Under the pieces are notes generated by a model. That model saw only the letters and a program-made list of their open reading frames with translations, searched no databases and was not told the DNA's origin. Below are positions 25,153 through 35,019 of a stretch of DNA of 64,000 bases, one piece after another; position 1 is the first letter of the stretch, and each line of letters opens with the position of its first letter. The translations under genes and the position numbers were made by a program. Origin of the DNA: Endocalyx cinctus (taxonomy: Eukaryota; Ascomycota; Sordariomycetes; Amphisphaeriales; Apiosporaceae); NCBI GenBank assembly GCA_001600455.1, contig BCKC01000005.1, positions 124,001-188,000 on the forward strand, in the 5' to 3' direction.

Positions 25153-26896
25153 ATGTCGCAGAGCGGTAATATGCCATCTGGCTTGCTTTCCAAAGTCGAA
25201 AGCGTCGCCCAGGATTTCAATGTAGACGCCGGCCGTATCCAGAGAGTTACTAATCATTTCGTTCAACACATGAGTAAGCGGGTGTTACGCCGATTATGTC
25301 GAATATCATTATATTAACCCTTTCTTAGGAAATGCGTTGGCGACCATTGGACCTAGTCAAATTCCATCCTACGTGACGAAAATTCCAGATGGCAGCGAGA
25401 AAGGCAGCTACCTAGCCGTGGACCTGGGCGGGACAAATTGTAGGATATGCGCAGTCGAGTTGAACGGAGATTCAACCTACAGTCTCGCGCAATCCAAGCA
25501 CCTGGTACCGCAGGAGGTTAGGCTGAATTCAAGCTACAAACCCTTGTTCAAATTTATTGCCGAGAAGACTCGGGATTTTCTTGTTGAGCAATACGGGCCT
25601 GAACACCACGGGTCAAACGCAAATAAGCAAGGGACTTCGGAATCGGCACGAGAAAAAAAAGACGACTATCGGAAACTAGGATTCACCTTTAGTTTCACAT
25701 GCAAGCAAGACTCTCTTGTCCGCGGTACCCTCTTGCACTGGGATAAGGGATGGGCCATCTCAGATGCGCTGGGCCGTGACCCCTGCGCTATGCTTCAAGA
25801 AGCCATCGACGAAATAAATTTGCCAGTGAAAGTGACGGCGCTGGCCAACGACAGCGTCGGTACACTCATGGCGAGGGCTTATACTTCGACGGAAAAATCC
25901 TCCACTTTGATGAGTGGGATTTTTGGAACGGGTACGAATGGCGCATACGTGGAGAAATTAGCCAACATCAAAAAGTTACACGACAGAGCCGAATACAGGC
26001 ATTGTAAGCCAGAGGATTATATGGTTATCAATACGGAGTGGGGCTGTTTCGACGACGACATGGTGGTATTACCGACGACCATATACGATGATATGCTAGA
26101 CGAAGCTACTCAGGATCCGAGGACACAAATGTTAGAGAAGAGAATATCTGGCATGTATTTGGGGGAGTTGTTGCGCTTGATAATAGTCCAACTGCTTGAA
26201 TTTCAGTTATTCGATATGAAAGTCGACGCCGGCTCTCCAATCCTGATTCAGAACGGGGTAGACAGTTCGCTTTTATCTTATTTGGCCGAGTGGGATGGTA
26301 AGGAATTGGAAAAAATCACCGGCCATATCATGAATGCCCTCAAAGTTACAGGAGTATCGTCCGAAGACATACGCGGGCTTCATATTCTAGCGGAAGCCAT
26401 ATCCAAAAGGGCTGCGCGGTTAGCAGGGGCAGCAATTGCAGCCGTTATCATACAGTCAGGCCGCCTGCGAAATTCGCAATCGACGCACGTTGAAGGCCCG
26501 GCCGACGTAGGAACGGCCGAAACAATACATCCTATACAGCAGTCGAATTCACCAAATACGGTGTACGGCAAATTATTTTGTCGCCTACGTCAAATGGTAT
26601 ATCGGCTCTTGGGTGTATTAGGCGTCCGCACACGACTGCAAGCGGAGTTACCAAAGCAAATACCGACGCCAAACTCATTGATAAATAATAATCAACATGG
26701 GGATAGTGGAGTAATTGACATTGGCGTGGATGGGTCTCTCATTGAGTTTCACTCAGCGTACGAGTCTGGCATCCGGGAAGCCCTTCGATATATACCGGAA
26801 ATAGGACGTGAAGGAGAAGAACGAATAAGGATCGGGCTTACCAAAAACGGGTCGAGCGTAGGAGCAGCACTCATGGCACAGTCGGCATCATTATAG
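25153..26896 (+). CDS. Hexokinase-family sugar kinase, probable N-acetylglucosamine kinase
   Basis: Two exons, 25153-25273 and 25329-26896 (55-bp intron, phase 1), give 562 residues. The first phosphate-binding motif AVDLGGTNCRICAVEL is near 70-85. The sugar-binding region reads GFTFSFTCKQDSLVRGTLLHW instead of the Pro-Val-Gln form of glucose-type hexokinases. LANDSVGTLMA carries the catalytic Asp215, and FGTGTNGAYVE and IDIGVDGSLIEF form the remaining nucleotide site. An extra segment of about 70-80 residues between roughly 416 and 500, with little conserved look, makes the protein longer than the usual 480-500. Fungal Hxk1/Hxk3-type GlcNAc kinases diverge in the same places. Next to the deaminase this fits phosphorylation of GlcNAc in the cytosol. 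The substrate is inferred from context and motif, not shown. Confidence 0.88.
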
Positions 26897-27438
26897 AATA
26901 ATAGAGCAGCATAGTAGTAATTAATCATAAATTCGAGAGTCAGGGTATTGCCGATTTCGATATATACTTCCCGCATAAAATTTAGAGCATTTACAACGCG
27001 ATATACAGATTTTTTTCATCCTTTCGGCATGTAAATAATTGTGTTTATTATATAAGAATCGACAGCAAACAAAAAAAAAAAAAAAAATCAAATGAGGTCG
27101 CACGAGATGAAAACTGTGAGGGTTTGTGAGGTTCAATAAGTGAAGATTCAAACTCGAAGGCCATGTCTCTAGTCATAGTTTTACAGCTGATACAAGCCGC
27201 TGTCGGCTGTTGCCATGCCCCTCCATCCAAGTAAAGAGCTGTGTTAGACTAATTGTTACCCCTCCACCCCACTATCGTCAATATCTTCAATCTTGGGGAT
27301 CACTTGCTTGTGTTAGAAATAGGAAATAGAGAAAAAATAGGTAAAAGCAAGTTTAACTCGATTTCGGTCCGGTTTAAATCCTTGGTTTATCATATACAAG
27401 CCATTACCCGTTATAGTCAACCAGAAGGGTTCAAAACA
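26897..27438. other. Short intergenic region
   Basis: AT-rich spacer between the sugar kinase and the Cgi121 gene, both on the plus strand, with an A tract near 27070-27087. No gene is recognisable. Confidence 0.55.
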
Positions 27439-28113
27439 ATGAGTGCGCCACAAATCGAGACGGTTCGTCTCGCACACATCCCACCGTCATACACGGTGCT
27501 CGTGGGCGTGTTCAGCGGGGTGACAAACGCGGCGTTTCTACAAGAGCAGCTTCTTGCGAGGAACTCCGATTTCCAGTACGCGTTTATCGACGCAGGCTCC
27601 GTGGTGTCGAAGAAGCATGTGCTTGCCGCCGTGTTCAACGCCTTGACCCTTTTGCTGAGCAGCACGGAAGAGAAGAGTAATATGAAGACGCCCAATATAC
27701 ATTCTGAAATCGTGTGTTCACTTAGTCCTAGTAATAATGTAAGTTTCTCCTCCCCATTCCATTTTCTCGTGATGTAGTTCTTTTAACAATCTTTTTAGAT
27801 ATCCGAAGCTTATAGACGGTATGGCGTAACGGCAACCACCACGAACCTAATTGTCGTGAAAATTCTCGAACCAGGTTCATCATCAACGGCAGAGTCAGTC
27901 AACGCACACCTGCAGGCCCAAGTAGCGGGAGAGTCATGTCCCTTCACCGACGAGGTCTTGCAGAAATTTACGGACTGGACCAAAGTGCGCAAGTACTATA
28001 AATTGAACGGGGCTAACTGTCTTACCGACTCTAAGTTCACTAAGGACGAAGGCGCGAGGCAGAGAGAGCTGGAAATGTTGATCTTGAGCGGTATGGCTTT
28101 AAGAGGAATGTGA
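27439..28113 (+). CDS. CGI121: EKC/KEOPS complex subunit Cgi121
   Basis: Two exons, 27439-27738 and 27799-28113, in phase 0, give 204 residues. The order of motifs is that of Cgi121/TPRKB: an N-terminal beta-rich part (VLVGVFSGVTN), AFIDAGSVVSKKHVLAAVFNAL, then a SEIVCSLSPSNNISEAYRRYGV segment rebuilt across the intron. The C-terminal part reads TTTNLIVVKIL. The protein binds Bud32 in KEOPS and helps form N6-threonylcarbamoyladenosine on tRNAs. The complex also has a reported role at telomeres. The ATG at 27439 is followed directly by the conserved start; upstream in-frame codons look non-coding. It is a housekeeping gene with no apparent tie to its neighbours. Confidence 0.9.
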
Positions 28114-28864
28114 TTCTTCGACTCTCTTTTTCCATTTATGTACTTCTTTATAATCTACTTTAGCCATGCCGTCGGTTCAAAATTATTAGAGATCTTGAGT
28201 GATGAGAGGATTGGCAAATTAATGGGATGGGTGATTTATTGCGCAATATACGTCACCATGTAGTGGTGTCACTCAGGTTAAGGGACGGGAGTAGATACCC
28301 TCTAAGCACCTATTATGTATAATATTTTGCCTAATATTCATGAGCTTAAAAAAAAACAAACCTTGAGATACTGCCTGTCTGTGATAAAATGACGATGAAT
28401 GCGATATGGCCTCAAATTTTCTTAAATCAAACCATTTATTAAGTCGCGTTCTTATCTAGCATCAGCTTCATTTCTTTCAGGTCGTAAGTCCTATTCTTGT
28501 ACATCATCAACAATCTGACTAACGTGTCTGCATAAGCACGAACACTCCTAATAATTAAATACTAACTAGGCTATGCTTTCCTGCGTTCTGTATTACCCCA
28601 AGACCTAAAGAGGGAGAGGGAGAGAGAGTGATACATCATAAAGACGTGACTTCAATAATCCTTATTTTCCTTGCTCCAGCCGTCCACGAAAACCGCGGGA
28701 CCTAATTAGTCCATCCACCCATCCGTACTCCATCACATTCCTCTTCTTGATAAAACAAACTATGAGTCCAGTGAAAAGTTAAGACGGCTAATTCCCGAGA
28801 AAGAAAATAAAATTAACCCCTTCCAGATTTATTCTCTCCCTCCCCCTTTCTGGTCAGAGAGGGA
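28114..28864. other. Intergenic region between convergent genes
   Basis: 3' flanks of the Cgi121 gene (+) and the proline dehydrogenase gene (-). AT-rich with a GAGAGG run near 28612-28630. Nothing else is recognisable. Confidence 0.55.
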
Positions 28865-30520
28865 TCAAGCCAGTCCGAACAGAGCTTTGACCCTTCTTCC
28901 CACCTCCCCGAGCATGGCGTCACGTCCGCTCTTGGTGCGGGAGACGGCGTCGCGGTTTTCGTGCGCCCGTCGCAAGAGGTACTTCATGCACTCGCCCGTC
29001 GTGCCCCAGACGATGTACTTGTAAGCGCGAGGCACGCTTTTCATAACGGTGTCCACATTTGCCGTAGTAGTGGGAGGCTTCTCGTTTAGCTTAGAGGTGG
29101 CCGCGGGGGTGATCACCCGCGAACACTCGCTGCGCTGCTGGTTCGTGCGGCAGATAACCTCGCAGCTGACCTCGTCCGCCATGCCCTGGAGCTGCGCGAT
29201 AGCCAGCTCGGGCAGTGTGTTGGCATCCGCCGCCGTCTTTCTCGCTATGGTCGCTTCGCGTATCGTGCTAGCTTTAACTACCGATTCGAGGTTATGCGAG
29301 CCGAGGAGGATGCTGACTTTCGGAAAGCTCATCTTCGGGTCTTTTGGTTGGAGATAATCGCCCCATTGTGTTTGGATCAGTCCCGCAGCGATCCCGTTGT
29401 ACGCTGCGTCCGTGTCGGCCTTCGTGTCGTGGATCACCTCGCACGGATCCGAGCCAAGGTAAGCACCTCTCACAAGCTTCACGCCCAGCGTGAAATCGTC
29501 TTTGACCGCTTCGTGCAGATGTGCGCTGAGCGTCGCCGGTGTCGCTTTCAGGTAGGCCTGATACGTGCCGTAGATGATGGCATGGCCAGGTATGTTGTTG
29601 TATTTACGTTGATACGTGAGCGTCCAGTCGTCGATGCCCTTTTGAATTGCCGTCTGCTCGGCGTCGAAGAGCAAGGGTACATCTCTCTCGAGTGCGAGGG
29701 CGCAGATTTCGTCAATCTTGCTCGCGAGGTATGTCGACGGAGGGAGTCGGTGCTGAAGTTCGTAAAGCGCCTTTTTGCCTGCGCCGCTGAACTTGAGCGC
29801 GACGAAGTCGCCCCGCTGCGCTAGACGCACCGTCTCTATCGTACCGGTGGCCCACGAGTCAACCTCTTTCCGGGTACACTCGGCCTCGTCAGATAGGGAA
29901 GATGCTGATTCAAGATCTCTAGTCTCCGATTCAGTCATAACGACTTCTTTGGCATAGCCCAAAATCACACCCGAAAACCCGATCTTCTTGAGTCCGTCGA
30001 CCGTTTGGCGGACCTCGGCCGCGTTCTCGCCGGCGCAGAACTGCGCATAGAACGTTTTCTTCATGAACCAGTGTAGGACAGGGTTCTTGTCCGGGTTTAA
30101 TAGCGGCCGGTGCGAGTGTGCAAGCATGGTCATAATCGTAAGGGAAGGCGCGAGAAGTATGGGCGAAGAGGAAATCGAGGTTGTGGCTAGATTCCTCAAG
30201 ATAGTTGATAGGGGTAAAACGGAAAGAGGTGCTGGCTTAGGCATTGTTGCTGTCTGATCAGAAACTGCCTCCGAGAGGGCGCTGATAGAAGGTGTAGAGG
30301 TTAGGGGATAATTTTCTGGGTTGACAGATGAAGATCTGTTTGAAGATCTATGAATGCTTCTTGTTCTGGGTTTAGTTGGACTCGCATTGGGAGTACTATG
30401 TGTCGTAGATAAAGATCTAGCTCCCGTGACATTATGTCCTTGTGGACAAACGACTAGACTCCCATTCACACATTTTGTTGGCAGGAAAGATGGCCTGCCA
30501 GACAAAGAGGTTTTCAGCAT
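28865..30520 (-). CDS. PUT1: Proline dehydrogenase, mitochondrial
   Basis: A single uninterrupted exon gives 551 residues. The first 100 or so are Ser/Thr/Arg-rich without acidic residues, as expected for a mitochondrial presequence. The proline dehydrogenase TIM-barrel follows, with GDFVALKFSGAGK, LLFDAEQTAIQ, YGTYQAYLK, GVKLVRGAYLGSDP and LLGSHNLESV in the usual order. The FAD- and proline-contacting end YLLRRAHENRDAV is intact. The enzyme oxidises proline to pyrroline-5-carboxylate and passes electrons to the respiratory chain. A Ser/Thr-rich insert of about 35 residues precedes the last barrel segment. The absence of introns sets it apart from most neighbouring genes. Confidence 0.95.
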   Translation of the reverse strand: MLKTSLSGRPSFLPTKCVNGSLVVCPQGHNVTGARSLSTTHSTPNASPTKPRTRSIHRSSNRSSSVNPENYPLTSTPSISALSEAVSDQTATMPKPAPLSVLPLSTILRNLATTSISSSPILLAPSLTIMTMLAHSHRPLLNPDKNPVLHWFMKKTFYAQFCAGENAAEVRQTVDGLKKIGFSGVILGYAKEVVMTESETRDLESASSLSDEAECTRKEVDSWATGTIETVRLAQRGDFVALKFSGAGKKALYELQHRLPPSTYLASKIDEICALALERDVPLLFDAEQTAIQKGIDDWTLTYQRKYNNIPGHAIIYGTYQAYLKATPATLSAHLHEAVKDDFTLGVKLVRGAYLGSDPCEVIHDTKADTDAAYNGIAAGLIQTQWGDYLQPKDPKMSFPKVSILLGSHNLESVVKASTIREATIARKTAADANTLPELAIAQLQGMADEVSCEVICRTNQQRSECSRVITPAATSKLNEKPPTTTANVDTVMKSVPRAYKYIVWGTTGECMKYLLRRAHENRDAVSRTKSGRDAMLGEVGRRVKALFGLA

Positions 30521-32628
30521 TGTTATTCACTCTCTGGGTTTACTAGTCCGACGCAAACCTTATCTACAATAGACTGGTGAAAAATAATGAAATGATCTAG
30601 GGTAGAAGAGGCAATATGAGATAGTTGTGGATGATCTGCGAATAGTCAAATGTCAGAGACAAACAGAAGAGATTCACCGTTTCAAACAAGTGGCGTAAGT
30701 TAGCGAGGGAGGAGAAGTTCAAGTAAATAAGTCAAACAGAGATTGGGTGTGAACAACATAAAGCAGCAAGGCAGGTACGTTTGGGTGCATATATATGTTA
30801 GGTAAGTAGGTAGGCCAGTACTTTACTTTTAAGCTATACATGCCTACCGGTTTACCTATTCGAACCTTGGAAAGCGAGAGCTGGCTAGCTTTATCTCCGA
30901 CCATCGCAACGTCCAACGGATGGTGGCTCGACCCTGGTGGAGAAGTGCATGCTAGGCACATATTGTACGATAGTAACCAGGTAATCAATATATCGACGGA
31001 AGTAGAGATATGCTCTTGACCCTGCTCACACTTGCACTTTCAGGCTGGGTTTTATTCCAATCACCGTTTGATGACATGATGATATCGACCTCTTACTCCC
31101 AGGGATCCAGTCATAATCCACCTTGGGAACCTTATTAACACGATCACGTGGGTCCAATAGGAATGCCGCATTTAACCGCGAGGTGAGGGTAGGCTACTAG
31201 AATAGATGAGTCCCAAAGACCTCCATTATATGCAGTCCGTCTTCCCCAATGTCCGACAAATTGGGTTTAGAGTCATCGCCGCCTTTGTTAAATCTGCGAG
31301 TCTAATACTTATTATGTATTTACCTATGCTGCCATGTATGGTGTGTTGAGGTGATTATTTGCGATAGATATTCTGAGGGAGGTTCTTCTACTTCTTGTAT
31401 TCTTTGAACATAAATTCAAAACGATAGTATCTCTATTTCTTTGTAATGTTTGCCTCGAGGTCTGTTTTATGTCGAGTCTTTTCGATCGCCAAGGAGTACT
31501 TTCTCAAGCCTCCGTTCTATTTTGAGTTAATGCTCTGATCCCCGACTACTGCGTTATCTTGTATAAGTTTTCTCAAGGAGTAAGTAAATAGTATACTTAG
31601 CTTAGTTGATTATTATTCTATGTTATTCTAGCACCTTCGCCAGTAAGTATCTCAATTTAGACAAAAGGCACCTTAGTAATTATACATTTTATCTTCATAA
31701 TTTACACAAGTAGTGCAGGGAGAATGAGAATGAGGAGATAAATCGTCAATTGACTCGCGATGTACATACAGCCGATTGCGTAATTATCAAAGGACTGGCC
31801 GCTTTAAAGCGGCACCTTTTATACCGAGGTGAGTAGTTTTAAGCATATTTAAGTCACCCACTTGGAGAAGAGCTCCTAAGGCTGGCTGACTATGCCGTGA
31901 CCCATTGACGAATAGTAAAACGAGACCGCGTATTACCGACGTGAGTATTGATCCGAAATAGGAGGTCTTATTCGAAGGGGAAGACTTCCCCGTCACACGT
32001 ACATACACCGAGCCAACATCCTATCACCTTTGGCTTCATTCTTCCAAAATATTCGTTGACTTTTTTACCAACTTTTTGGCGCGAATTCTTAAGCCGCTGG
32101 TAGCGCGCCTTTAAGATTACAGACCGACGAATAGTATCGGCTTATACAGGATTGTTGCCGATTAGTCTTACAGTATAACGAGGGATACCCAGGTAGTCGG
32201 TGGTCACGACTAAAACCGGACTGAGTGGGGATTGTGGGCTTGGCCTTCGACGTAGCGTATTAAAAGTAATCTCTACCAACAATCACGTAGCCAATATTTG
32301 CCGCAGGCCCAAGTGATGTAAATTCGCCAGTAGATCCTGGCTCTGCCCTCCAGCTCTTATCTGGGAAATGAGAAGCGAGGTATTATCTGGTGGCAATAGC
32401 AGGGGAATACATAGGCGTCGTGATAGCGCATCATGCAGGAGGGTTGTTCATGATAGCAGATATCGTGCTTAATCGGATGCAGAATATCCCCAGACTTTTC
32501 GATCCCTTGCCGCATTCCGACGAACCCCCTGCAATGCACACTATCTCACGTCGCAAAGTATCTTCAGTCGGTTATGCAAAGGGTGTATGCAGATAGATAG
32601 GCCGACAGCGTATTTTCTCTCTCCCGCT
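30521..32628. other. AT-rich intergenic region
   Basis: About 2.1 kb without a recognisable gene. The left end is the promoter of the proline dehydrogenase gene, with a TATATAT stretch near 30787-30795. Remaining open frames are short and without family features. Confidence 0.55.
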
Positions 32629-33243
32629 TCACTCGACCCGAGTTTCTTTTAGCTCTGTAGAGCTCCCCAGGTGTTTCCGAAAAAAGTCAATATATCCGAC
32701 TGGTCGGCCTCTTGCCAGGGAAAGAAGATCTTGGATAGCACCGAAGGCAATGCCAAACTTGAGCCCTTTTCTAGCCGTCCTCGCAGTCTCGGCGGCTGGA
32801 AAGCGATTCCATAGACTGAAACCACCAGCGATTGCAACACTTGCCAAGATGGTATTAAACATGTCTTTTGTACCCCGGTAGACGTCAAATAAGTTTTCAG
32901 CGAAGAATATGGCAGAGCTCAAGACACTGAGCTTGGCGCCGACGCGAAGTCCTTCTCTTATACCACCGTACGCTAGGTGATAATTTTTACTCTTATGATA
33001 AAGGTACCAGCCGGTGGTGGTTGTCGGTAGGCGATGGGCATGTTCGGCTCGAAAACGTAGACCTGCCATTTTACTACCTTGGGCCAAACCTAGAGACATA
33101 CCGACACCAAAGGCGGCGAAAGCTGCGGCCGGTATTCGGATCAAAGGCGGAAGGGAGAGGCGAGCCTCACTCCAGAATTGTGTATATTGCTCGCGGGTTA
33201 TTCGCGATCGACGTGGAGTCTTGCTATCTACTGGTTTGTCCAT
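32629..33243 (-). CDS. Tim17/Tim22/Tim23-like small membrane protein
   Basis: Single exon, 204 residues, starting at the ATG at 33243 (MDKPVDSK). The open frame extends further upstream but without another ATG. After a basic N-terminus (TPRRSRITREQY) there are about three or four Gly/Ala-rich helices: RIPAAAFAAFGVGMSLGLAQG, a GIREGLRVGAKLSVLSSAIFF segment, ILASVAIAGGFSLW and GLKFGIAFGAIQDLL. GxxxG patterns and a conserved Arg resemble the Tim17 superfamily, including the complex I assembly factor TIMMDC1. The location is likely mitochondrial inner membrane. The precise member is not clear. It is divergent from a small acidic-protein gene across 564 bases. Confidence 0.75.
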   Translation of the reverse strand: MDKPVDSKTPRRSRITREQYTQFWSEARLSLPPLIRIPAAAFAAFGVGMSLGLAQGSKMAGLRFRAEHAHRLPTTTTGWYLYHKSKNYHLAYGGIREGLRVGAKLSVLSSAIFFAENLFDVYRGTKDMFNTILASVAIAGGFSLWNRFPAAETARTARKGLKFGIAFGAIQDLLSLARGRPVGYIDFFRKHLGSSTELKETRVE

Positions 33244-33807
33244 AGCGAGAGTGAAGAGGTATTTGTATTGAATGGCGACTTCGATATGATTTCTTTCAGG
33301 TATGAAACGGGTTAATGGATCTCCGCTGATATGAAACTTGTTAATATTAGATCGGTACAAATATTGGTACGAATGCTAAAATGTGAATGAATATCGAGAT
33401 AATGATCCTGCCGTCGATTGCTTCTTGTAGTTGTCGTCGATTTTAGACATTTTAAATGGAAAATTTTAAATAAATAGCTTGGTCCCCTGTAATAGCTCTA
33501 GATCAGGCGATAATTTTTGAAAAAGCATGCTGTTTACCACGTAAGTACCTAAGTACTGATGCTACAGGGCGTCAATCCTCTGAAGCTTAGTGCCTTCTGA
33601 CCGCTAAACTACTTAAAATAGAGCTGAAGTGTTTTTTTCTTCTTCTTTCGATTAAACCACTTTACACGAAGCACGTGTTCTCGCGTTCGCCCTCGAACAC
33701 CCGTGGACATTTCTTAAGCCAGCAACGCGCACTTGACTCTTCCACTATACACTCTATACAAAGCTCTTTGACCACAATCATTACTTACCGCATTGAAGAC
33801 GTCGTTC
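33244..33807. other. Divergent promoter region
   Basis: 564 bases between the starts of the Tim17-like gene (-) and the small acidic-protein gene (+). It contains a TACCTAAGTACTGATGC repeat-like patch near 33545-33562 and a CACGTG element at 33673-33678. No gene is recognisable. Confidence 0.5.
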
Positions 33808-34337
33808 ATGTCCGATTATACTTCTCATAATGGTACGTATGGCTATTTGCATCCATTTTCGAGTATTTTATTTTTTTTTCTTTTTGTAAACAGGCAATCT
33901 AAGTCTCTACATAGGTCCAACGAGATGATATCCGGGATATCGACTTATCGATACGATTCAAATGTGGAAAGCACACATTCTTTCTCTTTGTTGATCCACT
34001 GAAGCCCTTTAGTGACGTACAACAAGAGCTCTTGGACATCATGCGGGATCGAAATCCAGATGGGCTCATGATAAACTCGGCATCTTCCGAGAAGATGCAA
34101 CTTCCCGATGATCCGTCGCGCATCGAGTTTGCCGTGCCTATGTCACCTACGGATCCGAGTGAAGGATGGATGCCTCTTCATATCCAAGGAGATGATACTC
34201 CTGTCGGAAAAGGCCTGAAGGAAAATATGATGGTGGCTTTTGCGATAAGACCCGATGACATGGATGAGGATGAGGTGCTGGAATTCGAGGTGGAATTCTC
34301 TAAATTCGATGATGATATCCCAGAGGACGAGGAATGA
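33808..34337 (+). CDS. Small acidic conserved fungal protein, possible ubiquitin-like fold
   Basis: Two exons, 33808-33832 and 33925-34337, give 145 residues. The second exon reads DIRDIDLSIRFKCGKHT, then FFLFVDPLKPF, QQELLDIMRDRNPDGL, VGKGLKENMMVAFAIRPDD and a Glu/Asp-rich tail. Alternating strands followed by a helix and a PDG turn suggest a beta-grasp, ubiquitin-like fold. I recognise it as conserved in ascomycetes but know no function. The 3' splice site is uncertain: 33924|33925 keeps the frame from the first ATG, while the AG at 33914 would need another first exon. The protein body from 33927 onward is firm. Confidence 0.68.
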
Positions 34338-35019
34338 AACAACACGGCAGACGAATATTTACTTGAGTATCATCGAAGGGAAGGTTCCAACATGGTTAAA
34401 GATTCCTGGCCATGAAATAACAGAACTGAATTGCACTGAACTATTTGCTATGACTTAGGTTACTTTTTATCTAGATACCAAGTCTCCAAATGAAGAAGCA
34501 CTGGTTAGTTTCTATAAAGCTGCCATCTGTAAGAAATTTGAAGCCAATAATAAAATCTTTTTTTTTAACCATATGTTCGTTGGCGATCTGGCGTTGTAGT
34601 ATTATTGGCCTTGATAATTTGTCCAGATGGTGACCTGACTTTTATTTACATATATAGTGGAGCGGTGTACTATATTGGCCATACATACGCCGTTTTAGTG
34701 AAATTTAGTGATCCTCTTTTCTGCTTGGTATGCTATTTACAGGGTAGTTCGGCGCTTCGGCTGCTACTGGATACCAATCCGAACCCCTATTTTCTCCTTA
34801 TTACCTGCATCCACGTTTTATATTTATAGAAATTTTCAATTTTCAAAATAATCGTACTTTTTGTTATTTTTTTTTTTCTTACTTGCATCTTAAACCATCA
34901 TCAGTGGTCCTTTTTTCAAAGAATCTGCTTCAATTAATCATGTTACCTGTATCTTAACCTTCTCTGCTTCAAATCGTGTAATGAAATTTAATTTGTAGGC
35001 CTAACCCTACTTGCTGCCA
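34338..35019. other. Intergenic region
   Basis: AT-rich spacer with T runs near 34557-34566 and 34866-34879. It lies between two plus-strand genes and presumably includes the promoter of the phosphoesterase gene. No gene is recognisable. Confidence 0.5.

Noticed and set aside
33555..33615. Possible tRNA on the minus strand (TAGTTTAGCGGTCAGAAGGC resembles an A-box)
   Set aside because: No TTCRA T-loop follows and the acceptor ends do not pair.
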